Part shown: one piece after another, positions 56,484-64,000 of the stretch
Numbering within the stretch: the stretch's first letter is position 1
Layout of the letters: every line of letters begins with the position of its first letter
Source: Arthrobacter sp. zg-Y820
GTDB lineage: Bacteria; Actinomycetota; Actinomycetes; Actinomycetales; Micrococcaceae
Direction of reading: 5' to 3'
Length of the DNA stretch: 64,000 bases
NCBI RefSeq assembly: GCF_030142155.1
Contig: NZ_CP126247.1
Location: 2,232,001-2,296,000 of the forward strand
Made by a program: the position numbers and the translations under genes
Notes under the pieces: model-generated
Told to the model about the DNA's origin: nothing
The model's input: the letters and a program-made list of their open reading frames with translations, nothing else
Database searches by the model: none

Positions 56484-57626
56484 TCAGAGATTGCCCAGGC
56501 GGTCCCGCAGCCGGGCGAAGACGCCGGATCCGCTGCCGGCCAGGCGGCCCTCGGCGTATTCCTCACCGCGGAGCTTTGCCAGTTTGCGCAGCAGCTCCTC
56601 CTGCTCCGCGTCCAGCTTCTGCGGAGTCTCCACATGCAGGTGGACCAGGAGGTCTCCGCGGCCGTAACCGCGCAGATGAGTGACGCCCAGTCCCTTGAGG
56701 GTGGTGATTTCGCCGGACTGCGTGCCGGCCTTGACCGTAATTTCACGGTCGCCGTCGAACGTTTCGAAGTTGATCGAGGAGCCCAGTGCGGCGGCCGTCA
56801 TCGGCACCGTCAGGGTGGCGTGCAAGTCGTCGCCCTCGCGCACGAACGTGGGATCGGCGTTAACCCGGATCTCCACGTAGAGGTCACCCTGCGGTCCGCC
56901 GGCGGTGCCGGCTTCGCCCTGGCCGCCGAGCTGGATGCGGGTGCCGGTGGCAACGCCGGCCGGGATCTTGATGTTCAGCGTTCGGCGGCTGCGGACCCGG
57001 CCCTCGCCGGCGCACTCGTGGCAGGGATCGGGAATGACCGAGCCGTACCCCTGGCACGATCCGCAGGGGGCGCTGGTCATGACCTGGCCCAGGATGGAGC
57101 GGACAGCGCGCTGCACCTGGCCGGTGCCGTGGCAGATGTCGCAGGTCCGCGGCGAGGTGCCGGGCTGGCAGCAGCTGCCGTCGCAGGTCGGGCAGGTTAC
57201 AGCGGTGTCGACGTCGATCTTCTTGTTGATGCCGAACACGGCGTCCTTGAGATCGATGCGCACATTGATCAGCGCGTCCTGGCCGCGGCGCGTGCGGGAG
57301 GCCGGGCCCCGGCCGCCGCCCGCTCCGGCTCCGCCGAAGAAGGTGTCGAAAATGTCCTGGAAGCCAAAGCTCTGGCCGCCGAAGCCGGCGCCGCCGCCGA
57401 AACCGTTGTCGTTGCCGTTCTCGTTGCCGGTGGTGTCGTAGATCCGGCGCTTCTGCGGATCCGCCAGCACCTCGTAGGCGTGGGTCACGGCCTTGAACTC
57501 GTCCTGCGCTCCGGGAGCAGAGTTAACATCCGGGTGCAGCTTGCGGGCAAGCTTCCGGTACGCCTTCTTGATTTCTTCGCCCGTTGCGTCGCGTCCGACA
57601 CCCAGGACCTGGTAGTGATCGCTCAC
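56484..57626 (-). CDS. dnaJ: chaperone DnaJ
   Basis: 380 residues from GTG 57626. J domain with HPD ([10 protein letters not shown]), Gly/Phe-rich linker ([17 protein letters not shown]), four zinc repeats [24 protein letters not shown] and CHECAGEG, then the substrate-binding domains. The first repeat has Cys for the usual final Gly. Coupled to hrcA upstream, so it is the second actinobacterial DnaJ (DnaJ2) rather than the dnaK-grpE-linked copy. Confidence 0.94.
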   Translation of the reverse strand: MSDHYQVLGVGRDATGEEIKKAYRKLARKLHPDVNSAPGAQDEFKAVTHAYEVLADPQKRRIYDTTGNENGNDNGFGGGAGFGGQSFGFQDIFDTFFGGAGAGGGRGPASRTRRGQDALINVRIDLKDAVFGINKKIDVDTAVTCPTCDGSCCQPGTSPRTCDICHGTGQVQRAVRSILGQVMTSAPCGSCQGYGSVIPDPCHECAGEGRVRSRRTLNIKIPAGVATGTRIQLGGQGEAGTAGGPQGDLYVEIRVNADPTFVREGDDLHATLTVPMTAAALGSSINFETFDGDREITVKAGTQSGEITTLKGLGVTHLRGYGRGDLLVHLHVETPQKLDAEQEELLRKLAKLRGEEYAEGRLAGSGSGVFARLRDRLGNL

Positions 57627-57759
57627 TCGTGCACATCGCTTCCTGTAATTTGCAGTAACCGTGTTGCGGTTTCGCCTTCTCTTGCGAAGACTTCCGCCGG
57701 CTCCGGCCGCCTTGGACGGCCGGGAACCGGCGCACTGCTGCTGTATTGTCTAACGTTTT

Positions 57760-58773
57760 CTAGTTGTTCAGTATCCGGGAAAGGTAGCGGGCCACGGCCC
57801 GCACCGTCGCCATGGTGTTGGGATAATCCATGCGGGTTGGTCCGAGCACCCCCACCTTCGCCGAGGCGTCCGGGCCGTAGCCGGTGGCCACGACCGATGC
57901 CTCCGACAGCGAACCGTGCGGGTTCTCCCGTCCGATCCGGACCGAAACGCCCCGGGCGTCCTGCTCCATTTCGGACAACAACCGAAGCATGACCACTTGT
58001 TCCTCCAGCGCCTCGAGGATCGGGCCAATGGTCAGGGGAAAGTCTACGGTGGACCGTGCGAGGTTGGCTGTTCCGGCCATGACCAAGCGGTCTTCGCGGT
58101 TGATTCCGGCCAGTTGTTCCAGGCACCGGGCCAGGGCGGCGGCACTGCGCCGCCTGCGGGCCGGCACCGTGGCCAGGCATTCGGCCAGGTGGCCGGTGAT
58201 CCGGGTCAGCGGTGTGCCGCTGAGCGAGACGAGGAAGTGCTGCCGCAAATCCAGCAGGTCCGGCTCCGTGACCTGGTCCGGAATGGTGATGACGCGCTGC
58301 TCCACCCGGCCGGTCGTCGAAATCAGGACAACCAGCACCTGGGCGGGTGCGAGCAGGACAAACTCGATGTGCCGCACCTTGGCGTTGCCCAAATGCGGAT
58401 ACTGCACCACGGCCACCTGGTTAGTCAGCTGCGACAGCAGCCGGACCGTCCGCTCCATGACGTCGTCGAGGTCGTCGGCGCCCTCCAGCAGGGAGGAGAT
58501 GGCCTTGCGTTCGGCGGCGGACAGGGGCTTTACATCGGAGATCCTGTCCACAAACAAGCGGTAGCCCTTGTCGGTGGGGATGCGCCCGGCAGAAGTATGA
58601 GGCGCAACGATCAGGCCCTCTTCTTCAAGGGCAGCCATATCGTTGCGGATGGTTGCGCTGGAGACCCCGAGCTGGTGGCGTTCCACCAGGGCCTTGGAGC
58701 CGACCGGCTCGCGCGAATGCACATAGTCTTCAACAATGGCCCGGAGCACCTCGAGTCTGCGTGGTTCACTCAT
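57760..58773 (-). CDS. hrcA: heat-inducible repressor HrcA
   Basis: 337 residues. N-terminal winged helix ([37 protein letters not shown]), GAF-like middle and the C-terminal [19 protein letters not shown]. Represses heat-shock genes at CIRCE sites. A CIRCE element precedes its own start, so hrcA-dnaJ-rsmE is autoregulated. Confidence 0.95.
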   Translation of the reverse strand: MSEPRRLEVLRAIVEDYVHSREPVGSKALVERHQLGVSSATIRNDMAALEEEGLIVAPHTSAGRIPTDKGYRLFVDRISDVKPLSAAERKAISSLLEGADDLDDVMERTVRLLSQLTNQVAVVQYPHLGNAKVRHIEFVLLAPAQVLVVLISTTGRVEQRVITIPDQVTEPDLLDLRQHFLVSLSGTPLTRITGHLAECLATVPARRRRSAAALARCLEQLAGINREDRLVMAGTANLARSTVDFPLTIGPILEALEEQVVMLRLLSEMEQDARGVSVRIGRENPHGSLSEASVVATGYGPDASAKVGVLGPTRMDYPNTMATVRAVARYLSRILNN

Positions 58774-58839
58774 GGTTTTCCCTCCCTTGCTGACGGTGGA
58801 CCGGCGGTCAACCGGCGTTGGCCGTTGAGCGGCTGACGG

Positions 58840-58866
58840 TTAGCACTCACCATGCCTAAGTGCTAA
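58840..58866. promoter_or_regulatory. CIRCE operator
   Basis: TTAGCACTC-N9-AAGTGCTAA: one mismatch from the consensus TTAGCACTC-N9-GAGTGCTAA. Located 67 bp upstream of hrcA on the minus strand and 110 bp upstream of DUF3097 on the plus strand. Confidence 0.92.
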
Positions 58867-58975
58867 GTCTAATACGGATCAGGGTCGTTGCTAGCATTGA
58901 GTGGCCCGAGCCGCGCACGCCTGCGGCGTGCACTTGCCAGCTGCATGCGAACCAACCAAAGCGAGGAAAACACCC

Positions 58976-59818
58976 GTGTCCAACTTTTCGTGGGGACCGC
59001 AGGACATCAGTGCTCCGGCCCGGAAAACCCTCCCCAAGGTCGGGGCAGAGGCCGGTCTGGTGCTCGAGGATGTGCAGAGCGGCTGGGTCGGAGCCGTGGT
59101 CCGGGTGGAGAAGTCCGGCGGACTGCGTCTGATGGTGCTGGAGGACCGGCGGGGAAAAACCAAGTCGTTTGAACTGGGTTTCGGCTTCCTGCTCGACGGC
59201 GAGCCGGTGGAAGTGATCCCGGCGGTCAAGGCGGCGGCACCCGTGTCCCGGCGGACGGCGTCGGGCTCCGTCCGGGTGGACAATGTGCGGGCGCGCACCG
59301 CCAGGGCCAGCCGCATCTGGGTGGAAGGAAAGCACGACGCCGAACTGGTGGAGAAGGTGTGGGGCGACGACCTCCGCGTGGAAGGCATCGTCGTCGAGCC
59401 CCTGCACGGAGTGGATGATCTGCATGCCGCGGTTCGGGACTTCAGCCCGGGCCCCGGCCGCCGGCTGGGCATCCTGGTGGACCACCTGGTGTCCGGCTCC
59501 AAGGAGTCCCGCATCGCCGCCGAAGCCATGGCGGTCCCCGGGGCGCGCGGAAACGTGCTGATTGTGGGGCATCCGTACGTTGATGTCTGGCAGGCCATCA
59601 AGCCGCAGACCATCGGCCTGGCCGCCTGGCCGGTGGTCCCGCGGCACGAAGACTGGAAGACGGGCATCCTCAAGGGCCTGGGCTGGCCGCACCGGGACCA
59701 CACGGACGTGGCGATGGGGTGGAAGAAACTGCTGGGCAGCGTCAACTCGTACGCCGATCTGGAGCCCTCGCTGTTGGGGCGGGTGGAGGAAGTAATCGAC
59801 TTCCTGACCGTTCCCTAG
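58976..59818 (+). CDS. DUF3097 protein
   Basis: 280 residues from GTG 58976 (VSNFSWGPQD). Contains a toprim-like stretch: RIWVEGKHDAELVEKVWG, ILVDHLVSGSKESRIAAEA and GHPYVDVWQAIKP, suggesting a nucleotidyl-transfer fold, but no function is known. Restricted to actinobacteria and commonly next to hrcA. Shares its upstream region with the CIRCE site. Confidence 0.88.
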   Translation: MSNFSWGPQDISAPARKTLPKVGAEAGLVLEDVQSGWVGAVVRVEKSGGLRLMVLEDRRGKTKSFELGFGFLLDGEPVEVIPAVKAAAPVSRRTASGSVRVDNVRARTARASRIWVEGKHDAELVEKVWGDDLRVEGIVVEPLHGVDDLHAAVRDFSPGPGRRLGILVDHLVSGSKESRIAAEAMAVPGARGNVLIVGHPYVDVWQAIKPQTIGLAAWPVVPRHEDWKTGILKGLGWPHRDHTDVAMGWKKLLGSVNSYADLEPSLLGRVEEVIDFLTVP

Positions 59819-59916
59819 CGAACCGCGCGCCGCGTCGGGTACCGGAGACGGGACCCGTTGCCAGTAACCTAGTTGAGGTACAGGGCAGTAAACCGATCCG
59901 ATCCGATCTGCACAGT

Positions 59917-59962
59917 TTTATCTGCACAGTCTCACCGGGTTTATCTGCACAGTCTCACCGGG
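59917..59962. repeat. perfect 23-bp tandem duplication
   Basis: Copies 59917-59939 and 59940-59962 are identical and include atctgcacagtctcaccggg; a partial copy (atctgcacagt) and three ccgat units stand just before. It fills the gap between DUF3097 and DUF4870. Confidence 0.95.
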
Positions 59963-60030
59963 TACCGCGAGTCCAAGCATTGGCCCCAGGGCATAAGACC
60001 AAGGCGTCCAGAGTCACAAAGGAAACAGCA

Positions 60031-60459
60031 GTGTCGAACATCCGTCAGAACCACCACCCGCAGCCCGATGACCGGGGTTCCGGCGCTCGTCCCGCCTACC
60101 AGGGAGCGCCTGCCAATGCGCTGCCCCTGACGGCCTCGGAGGACCGGCAGTGGGCAACCATGGCGCACTTCGGCGGCATCCTGGGTTTCATCCCGGCCCT
60201 GGTCATCTTTCTGGTTTTCCGCGACCGCGGCCCCTTCACCGCCCAGGAGTCCAAGGAAGCGCTGAACTTCACGCTGCCTCCCACCATCGTTGCCCTGGTG
60301 GCTTGGCTGCTGTCCTTCATTCCGGTAATCGGCTGGGTCTTCGCCATCCTTAACGCCCTGCTCTGGGTCATCATCGCCGTTTCCTCGGTGGTGGCCGGCA
60401 TCGAGGTCAACCGCGGGCGCCCTTACCGGTACCGCCTGAACCTGCGCCGCATCCCGTAA
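60031..60459 (+). CDS. DUF4870 membrane protein
   Basis: 142 residues from GTG 60031 (AAGGAAA seven bases upstream). Polar N-terminus, then WATMAHFGGILGFIPALVIFLVF, QESKEALNFTLPPTIVALVAW and a third hydrophobic segment: the DUF4870/Tic20-like three-helix pattern with the conserved QxxxALNF. Function unknown. Confidence 0.88.
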   Translation: MSNIRQNHHPQPDDRGSGARPAYQGAPANALPLTASEDRQWATMAHFGGILGFIPALVIFLVFRDRGPFTAQESKEALNFTLPPTIVALVAWLLSFIPVIGWVFAILNALLWVIIAVSSVVAGIEVNRGRPYRYRLNLRRIP

Positions 60460-60487
60460 CGGGCATTCACCCTCAGACAGGCCAAAA

Positions 60488-60529
60488 AGAAGGACCCCGG
60501 CCGGCATCGCTGCCGTCCGTGGTCCTTCT
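60488..60529. terminator. bidirectional terminator between DUF4870 and hemW
   Basis: AGAAGGACC (60488-60496) pairs with GGTCCTTCT (60521-60529); an inner short stem lies in the loop. On the minus strand TTCTTTTT follows the stem, giving a good terminator for hemW. Confidence 0.75.
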
Positions 60530-60543
60530 CTTGTTGGATGCCT

Positions 60544-60597
60544 CTTGTCCCGGTCCGGCAGCTTGTCCCGGTCCGGCAGCCTGTCCTAGTCCGGCAG
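60544..60597. repeat. 18-bp repeat including the hemW stop codon
   Basis: Two identical copies of cttgtcccggtccggcag (60544-60561, 60562-60579) follow a diverged third (60580-60597) that contains the last codons and TAG of hemW. The downstream copies read as an open continuation of KLPDRD had the stop not been there. Confidence 0.9.
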
Positions 60598-61818
60598 CAG
60601 GCGGCGGACGACGGCGTCGGCGAGCAGGCGGCCCTTGGTCGTGAGCAGCACGCGGCCGGTCAGGGCAGCCCTCGGGTCCACCAGGCCGTCGGCCATCAGG
60701 CCCGCGACGGCGAGCCGGCCGGAATCCTTCAGCCGGGACAGCTCCAGGCCCTCCGCAAGCCGGGTGCGCAGCATGACGTCTTCCACGTACCGGGTGTCGG
60801 CGTCGAGGGTTTCGCGCCCCACCGCCGGCGACTCCCCCGCCGCAAGCCGCTGCGCGTAGGCGGTGGGGTGCTTCGCGTTCCACCAGCGCACGCCGCCGGC
60901 GTGGGAGTGCGCGCCGGGACCGATCCCCCACCAGTCGTCGCTGCGCCAGTACGCCAGGTTGTGGCGGCACTGATCAGCGGGTGTCCGGGCCCAGTTGCTC
61001 ACCTCGTACCAGGACAGTCCGGCCGCCGTCATCATTTCGTCGGCCATGAGGTATTTGTCCGCGTGGTCGTCGTCGTCGATCGGCGGCACCTCGCCGCGCC
61101 GCATCCGCGCGGCCAGCTTGGTGCCGTCCTCGATGATCAGCGCGTAGGCCGAGATGTGGTCCGGCTCGTAGCTGAGCGCCTCCTTGACGGAGACTTCCCA
61201 GTCCGCGAGGGACTCTCCCGGCGTGCCGTAGATCAGGTCGACGCTCACGTTCAGGCCGGCGTCGCGCGCCCACTTCACTGCCTGGGGAACCCGCGACGGC
61301 GTGTGCGTGCGGTCCAGGACCGCCAGGACGTGCGGGACCGCTGACTGCATGCCGAAGGAGACCCGGGTGAAACCGGCGTCGGCGAGCAGCTGCAGGGACG
61401 CGGGGGTGACCGAGTCCGGGTTGGCTTCGGTGGTGACCTCGGCGCCCGGTTCCAGGCCCCAGGCGTCAACGGCTGTCTTCAGGATCCCGGCCAGGTCCTC
61501 GGCGGGCAGCAGGGTGGGTGTTCCGCCGCCGAAAAAGACGGTGCCGAGCTTCCGGTCCGGCAAGCCCGAGGCCTTCAGCGCACGGGCGGCAAAGCGGACT
61601 TCCTGTTCCGCGGTGCCGCCGTAGGCGGCCTGCGAGGCGCCGCCGCCGAGCTCGGTGGCGGTGTAGGTGTTGAAGTCGCAGTAGCCGCAGCGGACGGCGC
61701 AGAACGGGATATGGACGTAAAGCCCGAAGTTCCGTTCGGCTGCGCCGGCCGCGGCCTGTGCTGGCAGGAGTCCGTCGGCGGGTGCCGGGTCTCCGAGGGG
61801 CAGTGCGCTGGGTGTCAC
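60586..61818 (-). CDS. hemW: HemW-type radical SAM heme chaperone
   Basis: 410 residues. Radical SAM cluster motif [13 protein letters not shown] with Cys40, Cys44 and Cys47; [21 protein letters not shown] and [12 protein letters not shown] follow the HemW pattern. Lacks the extra conserved Cys (HNxxY type instead: CRHNLAYW) that marks true coproporphyrinogen dehydrogenase, so heme trafficking is the likely role. GTG start overlaps the lepA stop by 4 bp. Confidence 0.92.
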   Translation of the reverse strand: MTPSALPLGDPAPADGLLPAQAAAGAAERNFGLYVHIPFCAVRCGYCDFNTYTATELGGGASQAAYGGTAEQEVRFAARALKASGLPDRKLGTVFFGGGTPTLLPAEDLAGILKTAVDAWGLEPGAEVTTEANPDSVTPASLQLLADAGFTRVSFGMQSAVPHVLAVLDRTHTPSRVPQAVKWARDAGLNVSVDLIYGTPGESLADWEVSVKEALSYEPDHISAYALIIEDGTKLAARMRRGEVPPIDDDDHADKYLMADEMMTAAGLSWYEVSNWARTPADQCRHNLAYWRSDDWWGIGPGAHSHAGGVRWWNAKHPTAYAQRLAAGESPAVGRETLDADTRYVEDVMLRTRLAEGLELSRLKDSGRLAVAGLMADGLVDPRAALTGRVLLTTKGRLLADAVVRRLLPD

Positions 61819-63668
61819 TTCTTGGATTTGTCCTTGGATTCGTCGGAGGAAAGCGCTGCCACGAAGGCTTCCTGGGGAACTTCGACGCGGCCCACCATCT
61901 TCATGCGCTTCTTGCCTTCCTTCTGCTTTTCCAGCAGCTTGCGCTTACGGCTGATGTCGCCGCCGTAGCACTTGGCCAGCACGTCCTTGCGGATGGCGCG
62001 GATGGATTCGCGGGCGATGATCCGGGAGCCGATGGCCGCCTGGATGGGCACCTCGAACTGCTGGCGCGGGATCAGTTCGCGCAGCTTGCCGGTCATCATG
62101 ACGCCGTAGGAGTAGGCCTTGTCCCTGTGCGTGATGGAGCTGAACGCATCCACCTGTTCGCCCTGGAGCAGGATGTCCACCTTGACCAGGTCGGCGACCT
62201 GTTCGCCGTCGGCCTTCCAGTCCAGCGACGCGTAGCCGCGGGTCTTGGATTTCAGGATGTCGAAGAAGTCGAAAACGATCTCGGCCAGCGGGAGGCGGTA
62301 CCGGATTTCCACCCGGTCCTCGGAGAGGTAGTCCATGCCGCCCAGGACGCCGCGGCGGGACTGGCACAGCTCCATGATGGCGCCGACAAATTCGTTCGGC
62401 GCCAGGATCGTGGCCGAGACCATCGGCTCGCGGACCTCTTTGATTTTGCCTTCGGGGTACTCGCTGGGGTTGGTCACCGTGACCACCTTCTTGTCCTCCA
62501 GCGTCACTTCGTACTCCACGTTGGGTGCGGTGGAGATCAGGTCCAGGTTGTACTCGCGCTCGAGCCGTTCACGGGTGATTTCCAGGTGCAGCAGGCCCAG
62601 GAATCCCACCCGGAAGCCGAAGCCCAGCGCCGCGGACGTCTCGGGTTCGTATACCAGCGCGGCATCGTTGAGCATCAGCTTTTCCAGTGCGTCGCGCAGC
62701 ACCGGGTAGTCGGCGCCGTCGATGGGGTACAGCCCGGAGAACACCATGGGCTTGGGATCGGCGTAGCCTTCGAGGGACTTCTCGGCCGGCTTGGCCAGGT
62801 TGGTGACGGTGTCGCCGACCTTGGACAGCCGGACATCCTTCACGCCGGTGATGAGGTAGCCGACCTCACCGACGCCCAGGCCCTTGGACGGGGTGGGCTC
62901 CGGGGAACTGACGCCGATTTCCAGCAGTTCGTGGCTGGCGCGGGTGGACATCATCTGGATCCGCTCGCGCGGGGACAGCGAACCGTCGATGACGCGGACG
63001 TAGGTGACGACGCCGCGGTAGGTGTCATACACGGAGTCGAAGATCATGGCCCGGGCGGGAGCGTTGGGGTCGCCCACCGGTGCCGGAATCTCGCGGACAA
63101 TCTGGTCCAGCAGGGCTTCGACGCCAACACCGGTCTTGCCGGAGACCCTCAATACGTCAGCCGGATCGCCGCCGATCAGCTTCGCCAGTTCCTCGGCGTA
63201 CTTCTCGGGCTGCGCGGCCGGGAGGTCGATCTTGTTCAGGACCGGAATGATCGTCAGATCGTTTTCCATCGCCAGGTACAGGTTCGCCAGGGTCTGGGCC
63301 TCGATGCCCTGGGCCGCGTCCACCAGCAGCACGGCGCCTTCGCACGCTGCCAGGGAGCGGGAAACCTCGTAGGTGAAGTCCACGTGGCCCGGGGTATCGA
63401 TCATGTTCAGGGCGTAGGACTCGCCGTCCACTTCCCAGGGCATGCGCACGGCCTGGGACTTGATGGTGATGCCGCGCTCACGCTCGATATCCATCCGGTC
63501 CAGGTACTGGGCCTTCATGTTCCGATGCTCCACAACTCCGGTGGACTGGAGCATGCGGTCGGCCAGGGTGGACTTGCCGTGGTCGATGTGGGCGATGATG
63601 CAGAAGTTTCTGATGATCGCCGGATCCGTCGCGGCAGGCACCGGTGAGAAGCGGGCCATGGGTGACAC
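61815..63668 (-). CDS. lepA: elongation factor 4 (LepA)
   Basis: About 617 residues. [19 protein letters not shown] (G1), [13 protein letters not shown] (G2), [12 protein letters not shown] (G3), NKIDLPAA (G4), and the LepA-specific C-terminal [17 protein letters not shown]. Back-translocating ribosomal GTPase. GTG 63668 ([10 protein letters not shown]) chosen; AAAGGAA stands upstream, and a start at 63692 is possible. Confidence 0.95.
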   Translation of the reverse strand: MSPMARFSPVPAATDPAIIRNFCIIAHIDHGKSTLADRMLQSTGVVEHRNMKAQYLDRMDIERERGITIKSQAVRMPWEVDGESYALNMIDTPGHVDFTYEVSRSLAACEGAVLLVDAAQGIEAQTLANLYLAMENDLTIIPVLNKIDLPAAQPEKYAEELAKLIGGDPADVLRVSGKTGVGVEALLDQIVREIPAPVGDPNAPARAMIFDSVYDTYRGVVTYVRVIDGSLSPRERIQMMSTRASHELLEIGVSSPEPTPSKGLGVGEVGYLITGVKDVRLSKVGDTVTNLAKPAEKSLEGYADPKPMVFSGLYPIDGADYPVLRDALEKLMLNDAALVYEPETSAALGFGFRVGFLGLLHLEITRERLEREYNLDLISTAPNVEYEVTLEDKKVVTVTNPSEYPEGKIKEVREPMVSATILAPNEFVGAIMELCQSRRGVLGGMDYLSEDRVEIRYRLPLAEIVFDFFDILKSKTRGYASLDWKADGEQVADLVKVDILLQGEQVDAFSSITHRDKAYSYGVMMTGKLRELIPRQQFEVPIQAAIGSRIIARESIRAIRKDVLAKCYGGDISRKRKLLEKQKEGKKRMKMVGRVEVPQEAFVAALSSDESKDKSKK

Positions 63669-63844
63669 TGTGGCGGTTCCTTTACTGTTCACAGGACTTC
63701 ACGCGGCCGCGGCGGCGGGGCCGCGTGCGGGAACCGGCTTCGGCGCGGTTCGTCGGTTTTTCCTGGTGGTTTTAACTGCTGAATTAACAGTCTCCCACGT
63801 TTGCCTGTCCGTGCTGGAACCGCAGAAGGTAATAGCGTGGGGTG

Positions 63845-64000
63845 ATGTCCTTCTCCAACCGTTCTCTTCTTTCCCTTGCCCGCGCAGCCCTTCGCCTGCT
63901 CACCCGTTCCGGCACCGCCTCTCCGACGCAGAGCCGGACCCAGCCCAAGGCACAGCCCAAATCCGCCGGCCGGACGTCGTCGCCGCAGAAACCGCAGTCC
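63845..64000 (+). CDS. unidentified protein, start of gene (3' end outside window)
   Basis: Open frame from ATG 63845: MSFSNRSLLSLARAALRLLT, then a Ser/Pro/Gln/Lys-rich stretch to the window end. Basic, amphipathic N-terminus followed by disorder. In related actinobacteria a PemK/MazF-like protein with a similar N-terminus lies beside lepA; only the visible 52 residues support this and no catalytic part is present, so identity is open. Confidence 0.5.
   Translation, partial: MSFSNRSLLSLARAALRLLTRSGTASPTQSRTQPKAQPKSAGRTSSPQKPQS

Overview
The window is high-GC DNA with dense, mostly ATGA/GTGA-overlapping genes. It carries an actinobacterial cytochrome bcc-aa3 respiratory locus (ctaE-qcrC-qcrA-qcrB beside trpD, and ctaC-ctaD-ctaF), an actinobacterial DUF3043 gene, a lepA-hemW-hrcA-dnaJ-rsmE-phoH-ybeY-CNNM-era core block and a DUF222/HNH endonuclease. 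Gene content and order fit a soil actinobacterium of the Micrococcaceae (Arthrobacter-like). No rRNA, tRNA, CRISPR array, phage or intact insertion sequence was seen.

Layout. 1-6.5 kb (minus strand): a valine/isobutyryl-CoA degradation operon (acyl-CoA dehydrogenase, 3-hydroxyisobutyryl-CoA hydrolase, 3-hydroxyisobutyrate dehydrogenase, enoyl-CoA hydratase, aldehyde dehydrogenase, a second crotonase) behind a perfect 16-bp palindrome. 6.7-8.0 kb: a YeeE/YedE sulfur transporter with a TusA-like partner, followed by a decayed acyl-CoA synthetase start abutting an Ada-AlkA DNA-repair fusion gene. 10-14 kb: an SGNH hydrolase, a short-chain dehydrogenase, a frameshifted HNH endonuclease and a 740-bp gap. 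14-25 kb: L-rhamnose catabolism (mutarotase; then isomerase, aldolase-dehydrogenase fusion, kinase and LacI regulator), interrupted by an MFS/TetR drug-efflux pair, a ZapE-like ATPase and a short-chain dehydrogenase. Two matching 27-bp operators tie the detached mutarotase to the main rhamnose cluster. 25-29.5 kb: accessory genes, including a TetR regulator preceded by the tail of a lost ABC ATPase.

29.5-40.6 kb: trpD, the bcc complex operon, a GntR regulator, and the aa3 oxidase operon with an iron-sulfur carrier protein. 40.8-52.9 kb: M20 peptidase, DUF3043, pyrD, an alpha/beta hydrolase whose start codon lies in an 18-bp tandem array, uppS, recO, leuA with a candidate leucine leader peptide, an LCP cell-wall ligase, era and a CNNM protein. 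52.9-64 kb: ybeY, phoH, a GerMN lipoprotein, rsmE, dnaJ, hrcA with a CIRCE operator, DUF3097, DUF4870, hemW, lepA and a gene start running off the end.

The most unusual property is the number of short tandem repeats with unrelated units placed at gene ends: at least a dozen in 64 kb. Several include the start or stop codon of the adjacent gene, and others lie inside linker or tail codons. Together with one frameshifted gene and two gene remnants, this points to frequent local slippage or duplication at gene boundaries.
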